Source: Bradyrhizobium sp. JYMT SZCCT0428
GTDB taxonomy: Bacteria; Pseudomonadota; Alphaproteobacteria; Rhizobiales; Xanthobacteraceae
Direction: 5' to 3'
Length of the DNA stretch: 64,000 nucleotides
Assembly: GCF_018131075.1 (NCBI RefSeq)
Contig: NZ_JAFCLS010000013.1
Coordinates: 124,001-188,000 of the forward strand
Part shown: positions 62,395 through 64,000 of the stretch, in pieces
Layout of the letters: each line of letters opens with the position of its first letter
Position numbering within the stretch: position 1 is the stretch's first letter
Position numbers and translations under genes: made by a program
The notes under the pieces: generated by a model
The model's database searches: none
Told to the model about the DNA's origin: nothing
What the model saw: the letters and a program-made list of their open reading frames with translations, nothing else

Positions 62395-63378
62395 TCAGGC
62401 AGCGAACTTGCCGCCGAGCTCATCCGCGATGTGAATCCGGATGATGTCATCAAAAGTCTTCTCGGCCGTGGTGAAGCCGAGCTTGAGCGCGCGGTCGGTG
62501 ACGAAATCGCGCGGCCAGCCGCTGACGATGCTGATGATGGTCGGATCGGGCACCCGCTTGATGCGCGCGGTGACGTTCTTGCCGGCGACGCGGTCGAGGG
62601 CGGCGATCTGTTCGCCGACGGTCACCGACATCCCGGGCATGCTGAGATTGCGCCGCGCGCCCATGGCGTTGAGGTCCATGGTGCCGGCGTGCATGAGAAA
62701 GCCGACCGCCGATTTCGGCGAGGCGTGCCAATGCCGCACGTCTTCGGTCACCGGCAGCACCGCCTCCTCGCCCGCCAGCGGCTCGCGGATGATGTTGGAG
62801 AAAAATCCGGACGCCGCCTTGTTCGGCTTGCCCGGCCGCACGCAGATCGTCGGCAGGCGGATGCTGATGCCGTCGAGCAGGCCCTTGCGGGTGTAGTCGT
62901 TGATCAGGAGTTCGCAGATCGACTTCTGGGTGCCGTAGCTCGTCAATGGCGTATGGAAGAACTCGTCGCCGATCTTTTCGGGGAATGGCGCGCCGAACAC
63001 CGCGATCGAGGATGTGAACACCAGCCGCGGCTTGTAGCCGCCGCCGATCGCGCGGATCGCGTCGATCAGATACCGCGTACCGTCGAGATTGATCCGGTAA
63101 CCCTTGTCGAATTCGGCCTCCGCCTCCCCCGACACGATGGCGGCGAGATGGAAGATCACGTCAGGCCGTTCGGCGATCAGCGGCGCGGCGGCGCCAGCAT
63201 CGGCAAAATCGGAAGCAACGACATTGACCGGGATCGAGCTGGCCGGCTTGGTCGGCGCCACCACGTCCTGCAGCGTCATGCGGGTGATGTCTTGCTTGCC
63301 GAGGCGCCCGTCGTGCAGCAGTTGCTCGGTCAGCTTGCGGCCGACCATGCCGGCGGCACCCAGAATAAGAATGTGCAA
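62395..63378 (-). CDS. denD: D-erythronate dehydrogenase-like SDR
   Basis: A 327-residue extended short-chain dehydrogenase that, in the DenD family, oxidises D-erythronate. Motifs are HILILGAAGMVGRKLTEQLL (NAD site), HLAAIVSGEAEAEFDKGYRINLDGT and SYGTQKSICELLINDYTRKG with the Tyr-x3-Lys pair, plus RLPTICVRPGKPNKAASGFFSNIIREPLAGEE. It lies with a sugar ABC transporter permease and the kdgK-eda genes, consistent with sugar-acid use. Confidence 0.85.
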   Translation of the reverse strand: MHILILGAAGMVGRKLTEQLLHDGRLGKQDITRMTLQDVVAPTKPASSIPVNVVASDFADAGAAAPLIAERPDVIFHLAAIVSGEAEAEFDKGYRINLDGTRYLIDAIRAIGGGYKPRLVFTSSIAVFGAPFPEKIGDEFFHTPLTSYGTQKSICELLINDYTRKGLLDGISIRLPTICVRPGKPNKAASGFFSNIIREPLAGEEAVLPVTEDVRHWHASPKSAVGFLMHAGTMDLNAMGARRNLSMPGMSVTVGEQIAALDRVAGKNVTARIKRVPDPTIISIVSGWPRDFVTDRALKLGFTTAEKTFDDIIRIHIADELGGKFAA

Positions 63379-63407
63379 GACCCGTCTCCTTTGTTGTTCT
63401 TGCTTAT

Positions 63408-63454
63408 AGCGTCTTCAAGCGAAGTGGAAACCGGTTCGCGTGAAGAAAACGCGT
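63408..63454 (+). repeat. Dispersed repeat, copy 3
   Basis: AGCGTCTTCAAGCGAAGTGG, AAACCGGTTCGCGT and GAAGAAAACGCGT; nearly identical to the 25874-25920 copy read on the opposite strand. It lies between the ABC permease and denD. Confidence 0.85.
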
Positions 63455-63486
63455 CAAAACGAGGGTTCAGATACGGGCCGGCGCGC

Positions 63487-64000
63487 TCATTCTTTCACGG
63501 CTCCCGTCATGGCTGACACATAGTGCTCGACGAAGAAGGCGTAAAGGATAACCAGCGGCAGCGAGCCCGCCAGCGCACCCGCCATCAGCGATCCCCAGCG
63601 GTAGACGTCGCCATCGACGAATTCGTTGACGATCGCGACCGGCACCGTCTTGTTCTGCACCGAAGTCAGGAAGGTCAGCGCGTAGATGAACTCGTTCCAA
63701 CACAGCGTGAAGCAGAAGATGAAGGCCGAGATCAATCCCGGGATCGCCAGTGGCAGCACGATCTTGGTCAGAATCTGCCATCGGCTGGCGCCATCGATCA
63801 GCGCGCACTCTTCCAGCTCGAACGGGATGGTCTTGAAATAGCCCATCAAGAGCCAGGTCGAGAACGGGATCAGGATGGTCGGATAGGTCAGGATCAGCGC
63901 GAACGGCGTGTCGAACAGCCCATACTGGAACACTACGGTGGCTAGCGGAATGAACAGGATCGAGGGCGGCACCAGATAGGACAGGAAGATCAGCCCGCCG
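63487..64000 (-). CDS. Sugar ABC transporter permease, MalG-like (cut by window edge)
   Basis: The C-terminal part (at least 170 residues) of an inner-membrane permease of carbohydrate ABC importers. Several transmembrane segments and the EAA loop EECALIDGASRWQILTKIVLPLAIPGLISAF are visible; the EAA motif contacts the ATPase. GNVTLCWNEFIYALTF-type segment (CFTLCWNEFIYALTFLTS) is typical of MalG. The N-terminus and probably the binding protein, partner permease and ATPase genes lie beyond position 64000. Substrate not readable. Confidence 0.9.
   Translation of the reverse strand, partial: GGLIFLSYLVPPSILFIPLATVVFQYGLFDTPFALILTYPTILIPFSTWLLMGYFKTIPFELEECALIDGASRWQILTKIVLPLAIPGLISAFIFCFTLCWNEFIYALTFLTSVQNKTVPVAIVNEFVDGDVYRWGSLMAGALAGSLPLVILYAFFVEHYVSAMTGAVKE

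Noticed and set aside
1..64000. CRISPR array, insertion sequence, prophage or tRNA-linked island
   Set aside because: No evenly spaced repeats, transposase, integrase, phage structural gene or tRNA fold was recognised on either strand.

Overview
The window is a chromosomal segment of a high-GC alphaproteobacterium, most likely Bradyrhizobium or a close relative. The grounds are the codon bias, the ppx-rlmE and guaB housekeeping genes, and many acyl-CoA, TRAP and MFS genes. Long imperfect palindromic repeats between genes (GTCATTCCGGG, GTCATGCCCGG and GTAGGATGGGTAGAGCG types) and a dispersed AGCGTTTTC...GGTTCGCGT element also fit. This is inference from sequence alone. No rRNA, tRNA, CRISPR array, insertion sequence or phage gene was recognised.

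Layout. 1-7.3 kb: 5' end of guaB, a Pmp3-like membrane peptide, an MFS exporter and a small secreted Ser/Thr/Gly protein. Then comes an accessory block with two short double-glycine-leader peptides flanking an orphan Tat-dependent peptide-binding protein gene, which carries an in-frame amber codon and a near-perfect sigma-54 promoter; rlmE and ppx follow. 7.4-16.5 kb: a lone molybdopterin hydroxylase subunit, a GlcD-type FAD oxidase, a DsbA-fold isomerase with a MaoC-like protein, a DUF188 protein, an ABC-F ATPase and a D-threonine aldolase-like enzyme. 16.5-26.9 kb: a leftward branched-chain (valine) catabolic cluster, mmsA, isobutyryl-CoA dehydrogenase, 3-hydroxyisobutyryl-CoA hydrolase, mmsB, acyl-CoA synthetase, MaoC, SDR and a flavoprotein, with a divergent LysR regulator. 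27-34.6 kb: TetR regulator with a clear operator, thioesterase, two crotonase-family enzymes, a sarcosine oxidase-like enzyme, a FAD monooxygenase with DUF2783 partner, and a thiolase. 34.7-40.8 kb: MFS transporter, OprB-type porin, CorA/ZntB metal transporter, acetoacetate decarboxylase and patatin.

40.9-43.7 kb: acyl-CoA carboxylase beta subunit, overlapping IclR regulator and divergent biotin carrier protein. 43.9-49.2 kb: TAXI-TRAP transporter followed by a three-domain glutaminase-STAS-cNMP protein, suggesting coupled solute uptake and glutamine metabolism. 49.2-54.8 kb: tex, an Hsp70-like gene, and a methyltransferase/SnoaL/CMD operon. 55.1-60.7 kb: a second acyl-CoA degradation cluster (DUF35 protein, thiolase-fold protein lacking the nucleophilic Cys, acyl-CoA dehydrogenase lacking the usual Glu motif, CoA-transferase, canonical thiolase). 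60.8-64 kb: eda, a KDG-type sugar kinase, a DenD-like dehydrogenase and a truncated sugar ABC permease, a sugar-acid catabolic locus continuing beyond the edge.

The best candidates for something new are the 2.5-5.4 kb peptide/SBP locus, the glutaminase-STAS-cNMP fusion tied to a TRAP operon, and the Cys-less thiolase/DUF35 pair.
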